Origin: Hippasteria phrygiana
Lineage: Eukaryota > Echinodermata > Asteroidea > Valvatida > Goniasteridae
Length of the DNA: 64,000 nt
Direction of reading: 5' to 3'
Assembly (NCBI GenBank): GCA_037893225.1
Contig: JAZGUH010000103.1
Location: 62,001 to 126,000 of the forward strand
The translations under genes and the position numbers were made by a program. Positions 12,522 to 22,244 of the stretch are shown here, piece after piece; position 1 is the stretch's first letter, and every line of letters starts with the position of its first letter. The notes under the pieces were generated by a model that did no database searches, was not told where the DNA came from, and worked only from the letters and a program-made list of their open reading frames with translations.

Positions 12522-12950
12522 AGTCTCAGGACAGGTTACAGGCCCGTTATAAACAATTTCAAATAAAATTAAATTTGCATATACTTACTTCCGCTGCTTG
12601 GCTCGTTCTTTGTCCGTTTGGACGTCAGATGTATCTTCAGCCATCCGCGACTTCTGTCTTCCAGCTTCATAGGTCGCTATGTGTGGATACAAGTTTTAGT
12701 GACTCCAATTTAATACTACTGTATTTACTATCTTTCACTAAAAAAAGTTTTAACGTATGGAGTGATTCACTAAACACCGTGACATCAGCAGGAAATCGGG
12801 ACAATATGGTCTGTCAACCATGTCACTGAAATGTATATTTTAAAATTCACAATGTCGGAGGCATGTTAGAGAACTAATTTCATCTCCATAAATTGCTACT
12901 TCGGGCAGGTCAAAACAGAGTACCATTTAGAGGCCAGAAAGTACTAAAAT

Positions 12951-13499
12951 GCCAGTGAGTCTATGTGTCAAAGAAAGATATTCACATCCCTTCAAAGCTG
13001 ATTTTTTGCGCCCTTTAGGGTTAATTATGTAAATTGACATTGAAATGAATTATGAACATTTGAAGTCATAGATGTTATTGGAAGAATGCATACATAACAT
13101 GCTTGCCAAGAATGGATGAAAGCAAATAAACCATTATGGAGACTGGGAGAAAATATCTTGCGATTATGTGATTTTCCTGGAGCCGTGGCCGCTATAAGGA
13201 AATACATAAAATGGCATTTGACCTCTAAAGTAAAAGAACAAACGACACAAGTTGTCCGTCCTTAGATTTGATGTATTTCGAGAACCCCTTGGGCTATTTT
13301 AAATATTTTTGCAGATTCTAGATTCTGGAGCCCTGTTCTTTCAAAGTAGCTATAATTTACGGCCTAGGACATAAGCAAAAAAAAAAAAAAAAAAAAAAAA
13401 AAACTCCTACTGCAAATGTGCCTGGGTGGAAATTTGAACACCCTTCCTTTTTGTAGGCGTGATGCTTTAGGACAAAGTAAAGCCCTCTGAAAATAAAAC
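12951..13499. other. Unique flank of duplication copy 1
   Basis: Non-repetitive AT-rich sequence with a poly-A run at about 13378-13402. I searched the minus strand for the DUF4806 first exon seen at 44709-44876 and did not find it here. Confidence 0.6.
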
Positions 13500-15905
13500 A
13501 ATTGTATCTACCGTGGGATGGGTCTCTCAATTCGAACGCACCATTCTCAGTGTGATATCTTGAGACCCTCTCAAAATGACATTTTTATGTGCCTCGCCGG
13601 AGGGCTGTAAAGTCAAACCCCTCCATATTCCAACACACAATTCTGAGTGTGATATTAGAGACAGAGAAAAACCCTCTGAAAATGACATTTTGATGTGCCT
13701 TGCTGGAGGATGGTAGAAGTCAAGCGCCTCTATTTTCCAACACACCAATCTGAGTGTGATATTAGAGGCAGAGAGAAACCCTCTGAAAATGACATTTTGA
13801 TGTGCCTTGCTGGAGGATGGTAAAAGTCAAACGCCTCTATATTCCAACACACCATTCTGAGTGCGATATTAGAGGCGGAGAGAAACCCTCTGAAAATGAC
13901 ATTTTGATGTACCTTGTTGGAGGATGGTAAAGTCAGACACCCCTATATTCCAACACCATTCTGAGTGTGATATTGGAGGCAGAGAAGAACCCGCTGAAAA
14001 TGACAATTTTATGTACCTTGTTGGAGGACGGTAAAGTCGGACACCTTTATATTCCAACACGCCATTCTGAGTGTGATATTTGAGGCGGAGAAAAACCCGC
14101 TAAAAATGACATTTGTATGTACCTTGCTAGAGGACGGTAAAGTCACACACCTAGCACACCATTCTGAGCGTAATATTTCAGACGGAGAAAACCCTCTAAA
14201 AATGACATTTTTATGTACCTTGCTGGAGGACGGTACAGTCAAATGCCTCTGTATTCCAACACACCATTCTGAGTGTGATATTAGCAGCAGACACCAATCC
14301 TCTGGAAATGACATTTTTATGTACCTGGCTGGAGGACTGTAAAGTCAAACACCTCCATATTCGGACACCACATTCTGAGTGTGATATTTGGGACAGAGAA
14401 AAACCCTCTGAAAATCATACTTTACTGTACCTTGGTTGGGTACAATCTTGCGATGTTGATTCTTTGAGACAAAAAACAAAAGGGTGATACGGGAAGAATT
14501 GGCCTTTATGAATGAAACATTGGTGTGCCATGGCGGAGGACAGGCCTCGCCAGTTGGGCATACCATTATGAGTTTGGTACTTTTATGCAGAGAAGAGGTT
14601 GCCATCTGTGAATGCGACATGTGTGTACCATGGTGGAGGGCAGGCCTCGTCATTTGAACATACAAAGGAATTTCCTTTGTAAATGGAATATATGCGTACC
14701 ATGGCGGAGGGTAGGCCTTGTTAGTTGAACATACAGACAGAGAAGAAAGGACCTCTGTATATGAAATATATGTGTGCCCTGGTGGAGTACAGGCCTTAAG
14801 AGTTTGAACATACAGACAGAGAAGAAATGGCCTCTGTGCATGAAATATATGTGTACCATGGTGGAGTACAGGCCTTGTGAATTGAACATACAGACAGACA
14901 GAGGAGAAATTGCCTCTGTAAATGAAATATATGTGTACCACGGTTGGGTACAGGGCTTTTGATTTGAACATACAGGCAGAGAAGAAATTGTCTCGGTAAA
15001 TAGAACATTACAACAATTAAAAATAACAAATGGGTGCCATAGTGAGGACATGCCTTGTGAGTTGAACATGCCATTATATGGGTGTGGCACTTTTGGACAA
15101 AGAAGGAATTGTCTCTGTAAATACAACATTAATTGTGTGCCATTGTGGAGGACAGGCCTCGTGGTTTGAACATGCGATTATGAATGCGGCGCCTTTCGAC
15201 AGAGAAAAAATGGACTCTGTAAATACTTAAAATTAAAAATGGAGCGTTGTGTACCATGGGGAGGACGGGCCTCCCAAATCGAACATACCATTGCGGGGGT
15301 GATACTTTCGGACAGAAAGACCTCTGCATATGAATCATTTATTTGCCATGATGAAGGAACTTGCCTCTCCATTATTTTGCACACACCATTGTGATTTCGA
15401 TACTTTCAGACAGAGAAAAAATCTTCTGAAAACGACATTTTGTGTACCTTGGTGGAGGATGGACCACCCAATTTGGACCGCACTACTGTGAGGGTGGTAT
15501 TTTCAGAGAGAGCATGGCCTTCTAATAATTAAGTTTGTATGCGCCATGGTGGAGGGCGGCCTGGGTCATCCAATTTGGACACGCTATCGTGATTTTGATA
15601 TTTTCAGACAGAGAAAAAACCTCTGAAATGAAATTTGTATGTATCTTTCTGTGTGACCTGCTTTCATATTTAAACGCACCATTCTGATTGTGATATTTAG
15701 AAGCAGAGTAAAGCCTTCTGGTTAAAAAAAAAAAAAAAAAAAAAAAATACGTGTACCATGGATAGTGGAGAACGGGCCTCCAATTCGAACACTTCATGTG
15801 ATTTTGAGATAGAGAAAAGCCCCATGAAAATGGTATTTTATGATGGATGGCGGGCCACCCAATGGTTCGCCTGTTTTGCAGTGTGGAACATGCGTGCTGT
15901 CTCAA
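13500..15905. repeat. Diverged tandem repeat, ~107-bp unit
   Basis: Roughly 22 units. In the left half the period is 103-111 bp and landmarks are GAAAATGACATTTT, GTACCTTGCTGGAGGA, TATTCCAACACACCATTCTG and AGTGTGATATT. From about 14500 the units are shorter (70-82 bp, for example ACCATGGTGGAGTACAGGCC with CATACAGACAGAGAAG), then lengthen again and decay to 15905. A poly-A run interrupts at about 15725-15747. Minus-strand ORFs up to 208 codons across it follow from the repeat and are not supported as genes. Confidence 0.85.
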
Positions 15906-18590
15906 GCAGCCTGCCTAAATTCCATTGACATTTGGGTCACGGTCTTTGAGGAGACTACACCTTTATATACTGTACATTTACTCGTTCATAAAAGGGGAAA
16001 AATCGGTTGATGTTGCAGGATTTGGTCAGATCATCCCCAATATTTTGTACCATTCGCTTGGCGAACCGTATGGTTGTATTTTCTTTGTTCCCAGCTAAAT
16101 CCCGAGTTCCTTTCCTCTCGCCGTCCGTATTCTGCTTATAGAAATGTGTGCCATCGTGTGTACTCAGAAATGATTTCTTTCTCGTGATGCCGCAGGAGTT
16201 TCCAGACGCCTCGTGTTTTCCCTATAGCTTGTTTGCAAAACATCCTCTCGATCAAACTGCAGTTCCGATTAAGACAGCGCTCCGCACCAGTTGGAACCGA
16301 CCGGCCGGGAAACGTCCATTGTTAGCATTCGTCGGTTTTATCGCCGCGTTTTGTAGTCTTGGTTCCGAGACCCTTTTGTCCCCATTTTTGTTTGCTTCCG
16401 CTACAACGAAGTCGCTGTTTCTCAGCGGATCGGCTCGACAATGTATTCGATTCTAAAATCTTTGTATTACACGCTCTGAAAGAATCGATTCTACCGTTCT
16501 TTGCTCGGTTCTTTACTTCCACGAAGGTCTCGGATATTTCTCCAAGCGGGTCTTGGCTTTTTCTTGACTTTTTCGATCATTTTCCCCCGACTTTCCGGGG
16601 GAGACCATCAGTGATTGAGTTTGACCTTGATGAATGGATTATTCATAATTTGGCTAGCCCGCGGTCACCCTGGGTGCGGTTTTTGAGGTCGTGTTTCCGG
16701 AATTTAAAGTTCATCGCGCCGCTTTGCCCGTTGAAGGATTGCGCGATCCGCGTGACCCAGTTTGTCATGCCTGGGGAAGATATTTTTCGGGTTTGCGTGC
16801 AGGCAGACGTGTCGTTAAAATCCGCGGAGAAACTCCTGTAGTGCTGCTGGTTTGCGTTTCGCAGCTGAAGCTTATTTAGACATCAAATAAGTGTATACGA
16901 AATATTTGTGTGGCGCTTTCCAGAGACCAGTAGGGTAAGTATTTTAAAGACTCCATTCAGCATGGCAAAGAATAACGAAAAATAACTCGACGAACGGTAC
17001 AGTGTTTGTGGACAAACACAGGGCTGTTTCGTTTTTGTGTAAAGTTTGGTGATTGAAATGAAATTTCAAAAATAAAAAAAAATAAAAAATATTAGAAAAT
17101 TAGCCGATGAAGTCATCATGACGTCGCTTCGGCTTCTGTATGCTGGTGGCAGTATCTGCCTGCCCGCCGGTTTTCATGGCGATCGGACCTATCCTGGTGC
17201 ATGTTTAAAAAAAAAACAAAAAAAAAAAAATAACATTGTTGGTGATGTCATCATGACGTCACACATTTTCTCCCTTTTGGGGCGTATCTTTGAGACGTGC
17301 CAGGGCTGTAACACAGGGAATTTTCGAGGTATCTTGTTTTGTTCGCTGGATGTGTTGGGAGGATGTTGCGGTTTTGAGATTTCAAGGTTCATGGGGGTCG
17401 CGTGATGACGTTTATCGTGGCGTAAATGTTCGGCGTGCATTCTGAGCAGTTGGTCTGGGTGTCTGCCACGTTTGAAGCCAGTCGGCAGCATAAAGGTGGC
17501 CAGGGTGCCGGTTCGAAGGAGGGCGTGTGCGGGTGCTGTGGGCATTTGGCTGGGGAAAGGGAAGGAAGGAAAAGAAGCTTAGCGGGAACGGAGGCTGTTT
17601 CGGAAAAGTTTCCGAAACAGCCAATAATAATAATAATAGTAATACCGAGAAGGATGATGAGTGAGCATGTGAGATATTTCTATTCTTCCGAATGTAAATT
17701 GAAAGGTATAACCTTGGTTGGCAGCTAGTGTCTTTACGTACTTACTATTCCGCCTTTCCAAATTTCCGCATCATAATTGATTTTATATTAAATTTATGTT
17801 TTCAAAGCAATAATATTCACGCACAGGAAAACATCAGAAGAGTTTCACAAATGGTGGTGCCGCGTACGCGTGACATCCAAACTTTTTATGGTTCAGTATA
17901 ATCCAATGAAACATTGTCCACATAAAGAAGTATTGATTAGTGACTGCAACCACATCATTTCGGGTTTGTGGGGATGCAGAATATATCTCCACTTACACAC
18001 ACTTTCTAGCAAGATCACCCACAGATAGACAATAACTCCAGATAAAAGAGAAAATGAAGATAGACCAGAAGGCAATTAATATGGAGTATTATGTTTCAGG
18101 TGGAAATTACAAATCCGCGCGCTTGAGTGAGGGCAGCCATGAGATTACCCGACGATATGTACATGCATGATTGTACACTGCATGAGTTAGGACACTGGTG
18201 TGGAACGAACTGAGGTGTTCAATTAAAATAAAAGAGTGTACATTTATGGAGATCAGCCAGTTTGTATATAGGCCCAAGTAAAAGTATTATACATTTTGGT
18301 TTTCTTCATTGCCACACGTAATAGAGTAGGCCTATACTGTTTCCAGTTTCTTTGTTCACTTTGAAAATGTGTCCGGGTTTGCCTGTGGTAAGTTTTCATT
18401 GTGGATTGTTTGACGAATTTTAAGTTCAGAAGTCGTATCACTCATTGAGTGATCCCCACAATGTCGCTTCCTAGGTTGTATGGTAAAAATGGGTGTGGCC
18501 CCTGGCCATACGGCATTCTGGGTTTATGACTTCTGGCTAGCGCTAACCCGAGCAAGGATACTGACAATTTGGGAGACCGCTGGCATGGGG
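15906..18590. other. Mostly unassigned; one CpG-rich stretch with an unidentified ORF
   Basis: From about 16050 to 16880 the sequence is richer in CpG than its surroundings. It contains a plus-strand ORF of 160 codons (16359-16841) overlapping another at 16148-16456. Neither product resembles a family I know, and two overlapping frames argue against simple coding. A good splice-donor-like GTAAGT follows at about 16935. TCATCATGACGTC words containing a CRE-like TGACGTCA occur near 17120 and 17250. I found no Myb/SANT exon here, although the gene at 19383 would need one upstream. Confidence 0.4.
17593..17622. repeat. Perfect 14-bp-stem hairpin with a 2-nt loop
   Basis: GGCTGTTTCGGAAA is followed by AG and then its exact reverse complement TTTCCGAAACAGCC. 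An AT-rich AATAATAAT run follows immediately. No function can be assigned. Confidence 0.85.
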
Positions 18591-18595
18591 CGGGA

Positions 18596-18607
18596 TGGCT
18601 CAGTTGG
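18596..18607 (+). other. tRNA-type A box, probable SINE or tRNA relic
   Basis: TGGCTCAGTTGG matches the RNA polymerase III A-box consensus and is followed by TAGCGCGG as in a tRNA D-arm. No B box (GGTTCGANTCC) follows within a normal distance, because a C-rich repeat begins at 18627. This is therefore a fragment, not a functional tRNA gene. Confidence 0.45.
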
Positions 18608-18626
18608 TAGCGCGGCCTGTACGGTA

Positions 18627-19185
18627 GCTCCCCCCCCCAAAAAAGATTTTAAAAAGAGGTGCAAAGTCTTATTGCTTAACCCTAACCCCCAAGGGGTATT
18701 ATCTAGGGCTACGCACCCAGATGCAACAGAATGCACCAGGCACACACCCGATTTCCTAGTTATGTAGCTTCATGCCAAACCTGTTAATTTTTTTTCCCAA
18801 ACATGTCAAATACTAGGCGTCGTGGGGGGAGGGGGGAGGGGGGGGGGGGGTGGGTGCATGCATGCATGCATGCAGCAAGGGGGGTACTCCCCCCCTAAAA
18901 AGATTTTAAAAAGAGGTGCAAAGTCTTATTGCTTAACCCTAACCCCCAAGGGGTATTATCTAGGGCTAGGCACCCAGATGCAACAGAATGCACCAGGCAC
19001 ACACCCGATTTCCTAGTTATGTAGCTTCATGCCAAACCTGTTAATTTTTTTTTCTCAAACATGTCAAATACTAGGCGTCGTGGGGGGGGGGGGGTGCTCC
19101 CCCCCTAAAAAGATTTTAAAAAGAGGTGCAAAGTCTTATTGCTTAACCCTAACCCCCAAGGGGTATTATCTAGGGCTAGGCACCC
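18627..19185. repeat. Three tandem copies of a 210-257-bp G/C-tract-bounded repeat
   Basis: The segment beginning CCCCCCCTAAAAAGATTTT and containing TTAACCCTAACCCCCAAGG, CACACACCCGATTTCC and ATGTCAAATACTAGGCGTCG occurs three times, with GCAAAGTCTTATTGC at 18661, 18918 and 19128. The third copy is cut short. Between copies 1 and 2 there is an extra G-rich piece with a TGCATGCA tetramer run (about 18853-18873). The block lies upstream of the first visible exon of the NAIF1-like gene. Confidence 0.85.
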
Positions 19186-19382
19186 GCATAAAATTCATGT
19201 TTTTATTGAATTTTCCCCTCTTTTATTCAATTGAGGGAGTGGGGGAATGTGTGCACTATCCAGCTATCCAGAGCACCTGAGATGAAATGGTAGGAACTAA
19301 AAAATTTAGAATTTTACAATCTATAAAAAGCAACATTTTTCTGTCTTGATTTATTATCCTTTTACTGTGTTCATCAATTTAG

Positions 19383-20326
19383 GAGGAGGTGAACGACCAA
19401 AAAGGGATGATCTCCTGGAGGAGGTGCTGGAGGTTTTGGCACCAGCATCCAAAGACGGAGTCGTTGGACGAGGGGAGGGAGAATCCATCCCTAATGCAGG
19501 TGGAGTTATTTGTATATTTATCTTCAAGCAAACTTGAATCCTCCGTGCGTTGTGCTGCATAAACCATTGGTAATTCAAAAGCTGCATGTTTGCGTCCCAT
19601 GTGGATCGTCACGTCCGTTTCGACACACCCTTGTTACGTTTTCCAGAACGCACCAGCAACTTGTCATGGATCTTTTTCTTTGGATGCAAATAAAATCGAC
19701 AAATCTGACTGTTATTGATGCATGCGTTTACGTGGTACGTTTCATTTCACGCACAGCGCCGTGCACGCTTGTTCCATCTGTACTGCACGTTAAGTTTGCT
19801 TGAAGATAAATTAGTTATCCCACTCACGCTTGTGGAACACAGAATAATGTAGTGCATCCGAGTCCCATATACCTTCGGCCTCGTGTGCAGCGTATTCTTA
19901 TTCTATTCAATCAATTGCTAATTTGTCTTGTTCACAGCATCTACCACTCAAGAAGATGACGAGGCTGACGATGATGATGAGGTCGATGATGATGATGATA
20001 CATTGAACACCTCAGCAGCTGAAGCTGAAATATTCGAAGCTGTCACACCGTCAGCATCATCATCGTCATCATCATCATCGTCATCGAGGGCTGCTTTGCC
20101 CATACATACTGCAACACGCCGGACATCTTCATGTAAATCCTATGTATCTAATAGGGAAATTTATGACCTGGAAAAAGAACGTTTGGAAATCGAGAAAGAA
20201 AGACTACAAATTCAGAGGCAACATTTGCAAGTTGCACAGGAATTGAATGTGAACTTGCAAATGATAATTGCCATCGCTTGCCAGCAGCACAGAATTGCAG
20301 TGGTCCCTGATGAGAGCTCTTCTTAA
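19383..20326 (+). CDS. Myb/SANT-like (NAIF1-type) Harbinger accessory protein, C-terminal part
   Basis: Two exons, 19383-19499 and 19938-20326, joined in phase by a TTTAG acceptor, a GCAG/GTGGAG donor and a TTCACAG acceptor. The first encodes a Gly-rich turn followed by LLEEVLEVLAP, as seen after the DNA-binding domain in such proteins. The second encodes an acidic Asp run, a Ser run (both from trinucleotide repeats), and a charged coiled coil (LEKERLEIEKERLQIQ) before the stop. In Harbinger elements this protein binds transposase and transposon DNA and helps bring the transposase to the nucleus. The N-terminal trihelix Myb/SANT exon is not found upstream, where a G-rich triple repeat sits. 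The copy is therefore partial, or its first exon lies further away. The homology call rests on pattern, not a search. Confidence 0.6.
19517..19810. mobile_element. Inverted-repeat element in the NAIF1-like intron
   Basis: TTTATCTTCAAGCAAACTT (19517-19535) is an exact reverse complement of AAGTTTGCTTGAAGATAAA (19792-19810). The 19-bp perfect arms bound 256 bp, so this is a likely MITE. No clear target duplication. Confidence 0.55.
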
Positions 20327-20386
20327 AAGTACGGATTTCCAAACATTCTTTTTCTATGTCATAAGGTTCCCTATAATTTTAAAATA

Positions 20387-21018
20387 TAGGGTGGGTTGAA
20401 AAGAAAGTGACCAAATTTAAAAAAAAATATTTTAGAAAATACATGTATGTGGCTGGCTCATTAACAATAACACAGGGATAAAGTACATGTTATTGACTAG
20501 TAACTGTGAGATTTTCCCAGAATTTAGTACTCTATTCCGGAGTTCTGTTTTTATGAAAAGATCACAACATTCAGCTTTTCACCACTGATTGTTTACCGTT
20601 CTACAAGCTGATGAATACCCATTACATATTGGGACATTATCCAACTTCCCCGAATGAACGAAAAGTTGCAAAGGACAACAAAACAAAAATAGCCATGAAT
20701 ATTTCATTTTCAGGAAAATGAGTTGACTTGTTACTCATATTCAAAGCACAAAATCTGAATACTCACTTGTCCATGAATGCCTGTGTGCAATCTGTAATTC
20801 TCACTCGGCTTAATAGCCATGGACAGCTTTTTAATAAAAAGCTCTTTCAGTAAACATTGCATAACTTGTTATGGCATGGATCAAGGCCCTCATAACTGTT
20901 TTCAGATGAGAGCAAGAACATGATCTTTTAAGACGTACTTCATTAGTGTGTCAAATTGGATTGTTTTTTAAAGAAAAAAAAACATTAATCTGGGTCACTT
21001 TCTTTTTGACTCACCCTG
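20387..21018. mobile_element. Mariner-like MITE
   Basis: The left end TAGGGTGGGTTGAAAAGAAA matches the reverse complement of the right end, CAGGGTGAGTCAAAAAGAAA, and both continue into GTGACC. TA flanks each end. The CAGGGTG...CAAAAAG end is common in Tc1/mariner elements. There is no transposase ORF in its 632 bp. Confidence 0.7.
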
Positions 21019-22244
21019 TATAATTTAAGTTCACACAGTTATAGTTTTGTCCTTCATGAAAATATATAGAAAGATAGTATGCATCTTTCACACATTTCAA
21101 TTTTCAGACTTTTTAATTGACAATGTCATCCATGCAGCCGATTTCATGTAACTTTATGCAATGACATAAAGTACACTCAAGGCCACAATTTATTGTATAA
21201 GTTGCACAACATTTCAGTCATGACAATTTCAAGAAAGTTTCTTGGAGCCAGAACATGATCAACTTTGTAGATCACCAAGTACAACAGGAAAAACAATAAC
21301 AAACACTGATTGGTATAGTTCATTACCACCTTTTATTGTCTGCAACTCTACAAAAAAGGGGGTGTCGTGACACATCAAATTCTCGTTATCCCTAACAGTC
21401 CTGTATATTCCAAATTTCAATACGATTTTTCACACCACCTTGGGAGTTAGGGTTAAATTAACTTTACACAAAATTAATCAATCACTAAAATGTACACTGC
21501 CACCTCCATCCGCCATTAGGGCTATTTACAAAACTAAGAATGATTTTTATATTCATCTTTGGGGTCGTATGATTTAAGGCTTGTAATTTAGCGCAGGTAC
21601 TTACGTGATAAATTCTAAGTTGCACTTGACTAAATATTGAAATATTTAGTCTGAAAATGTATGAAATGTCTGAAAGATGCATATCTTGTACACTAATAAT
21701 GTCTTTTCTTGGATTCAAAAGGTCTCATTTTACACAAAAGTACATGTATAAAAATCCTGGCTCATCATTTTAGAAACAGTTGCAGAATGTTTGATATAGT
21801 TAGAAATTTATGCATTGCTACATGTAAGTACATGTAACAGATCAAGATTCAGCAAAAAAAATATTGAGAAAATGCACCCTCCAAAATAAATTTGCACTTT
21901 ACTGCCATACATCCTCAATCCCCGAAATACTCCAAAAGCCCCTTTGTGGGCATAGGACGATTAAATGGTGTACGTGTATGCATACCTTCATTCTTGATGT
22001 TTTACAAAAAGAATTATTTTACCTGGTATACGGTCAAGTACATTGCTCATTTGGGGACTTTTAAGTAAATGTATTTACATTTGCTTTGCATTGCTCTGGG
22101 CCCTTGGTGACCTTGGTGACCATCTAATCCTGCTGACATCTACTTTTTTTTTTAGATTTCGACTTTCCATTTCTGTGACACTAAAACCTGCAAATGCAAG
22201 TACATTTGTACATTGTAATATTTAGGCATTGCTAAAGTGCTGAA
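21019..22244. other. No recognisable gene
   Basis: AT-rich sequence between the mariner-like MITE and the transposase stop codon, with many TACATGTA words. No exon with supporting splice sites was seen. Confidence 0.5.

Larger units (their letters stand above)
7733..12676 (-). pseudogene. DUF4806-domain protein, 5'-truncated copy
   Basis: Six exons on minus: 12589-12676, 11536-11741, 10984-11016, 10469-10695, 9647-9830 and 7733-7923 (stop). All junctions have GT-AG, and phases join without a break. The translation runs from a TYEAGRQ...AEDTSD segment through an acidic/Ser-rich linker and a 10-residue microexon into the DUF4806 core (LPLSTQEDIEELEEEL, then VKDAVRRIMSSVMDHQLALR, then a YNW motif), ending in a WLRGASDK tail typical of the family. 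Function of the family is unknown; many invertebrates carry several copies. Compared with the second copy it lacks exon 1 and the start codon, because the duplicated segment ends at 12950 inside intron 1. It could be a truncated paralogue or an assembly artefact. Confidence 0.75.
1..12950 (+). repeat. Large duplication, copy 1 (5'-open)
   Basis: Base 1 aligns with 31701 and base 12950 with 44655. The offset is 31700 up to the poly-C tract near 5580, 31704 after the small G-run near 6135, and 31705 after the poly-C near 12500. Substitutions I could find: T at 3273 against G, one A against C in the 17-bp minisatellite, and A against C in GGTAAGTATG near 12438. Identity breaks at 12950 (AGTACTAAAAT then GCCAGTGAG). 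The left end lies outside the window. Confidence 0.95.

Noticed and set aside
14345..15129. Minus-strand ORFs of 159 and 208 codons
   Set aside because: They follow the tandem repeat and show only its internal periodicity.
17110..17260. TGACGTCA motifs as CREB/ATF promoter elements
   Set aside because: They occur within TCATCATGACGTC runs that recur near 48020 and are not tied to any gene start.
18590..18630. Functional tRNA gene
   Set aside because: Only the D-arm/A-box part is present; no anticodon arm or B box can be drawn before the C-rich repeat.
18680..19170. Telomeric repeats (CTAACCC words)
   Set aside because: Only one or two telomere-like hexamers occur per unit, inside a longer unrelated repeat.
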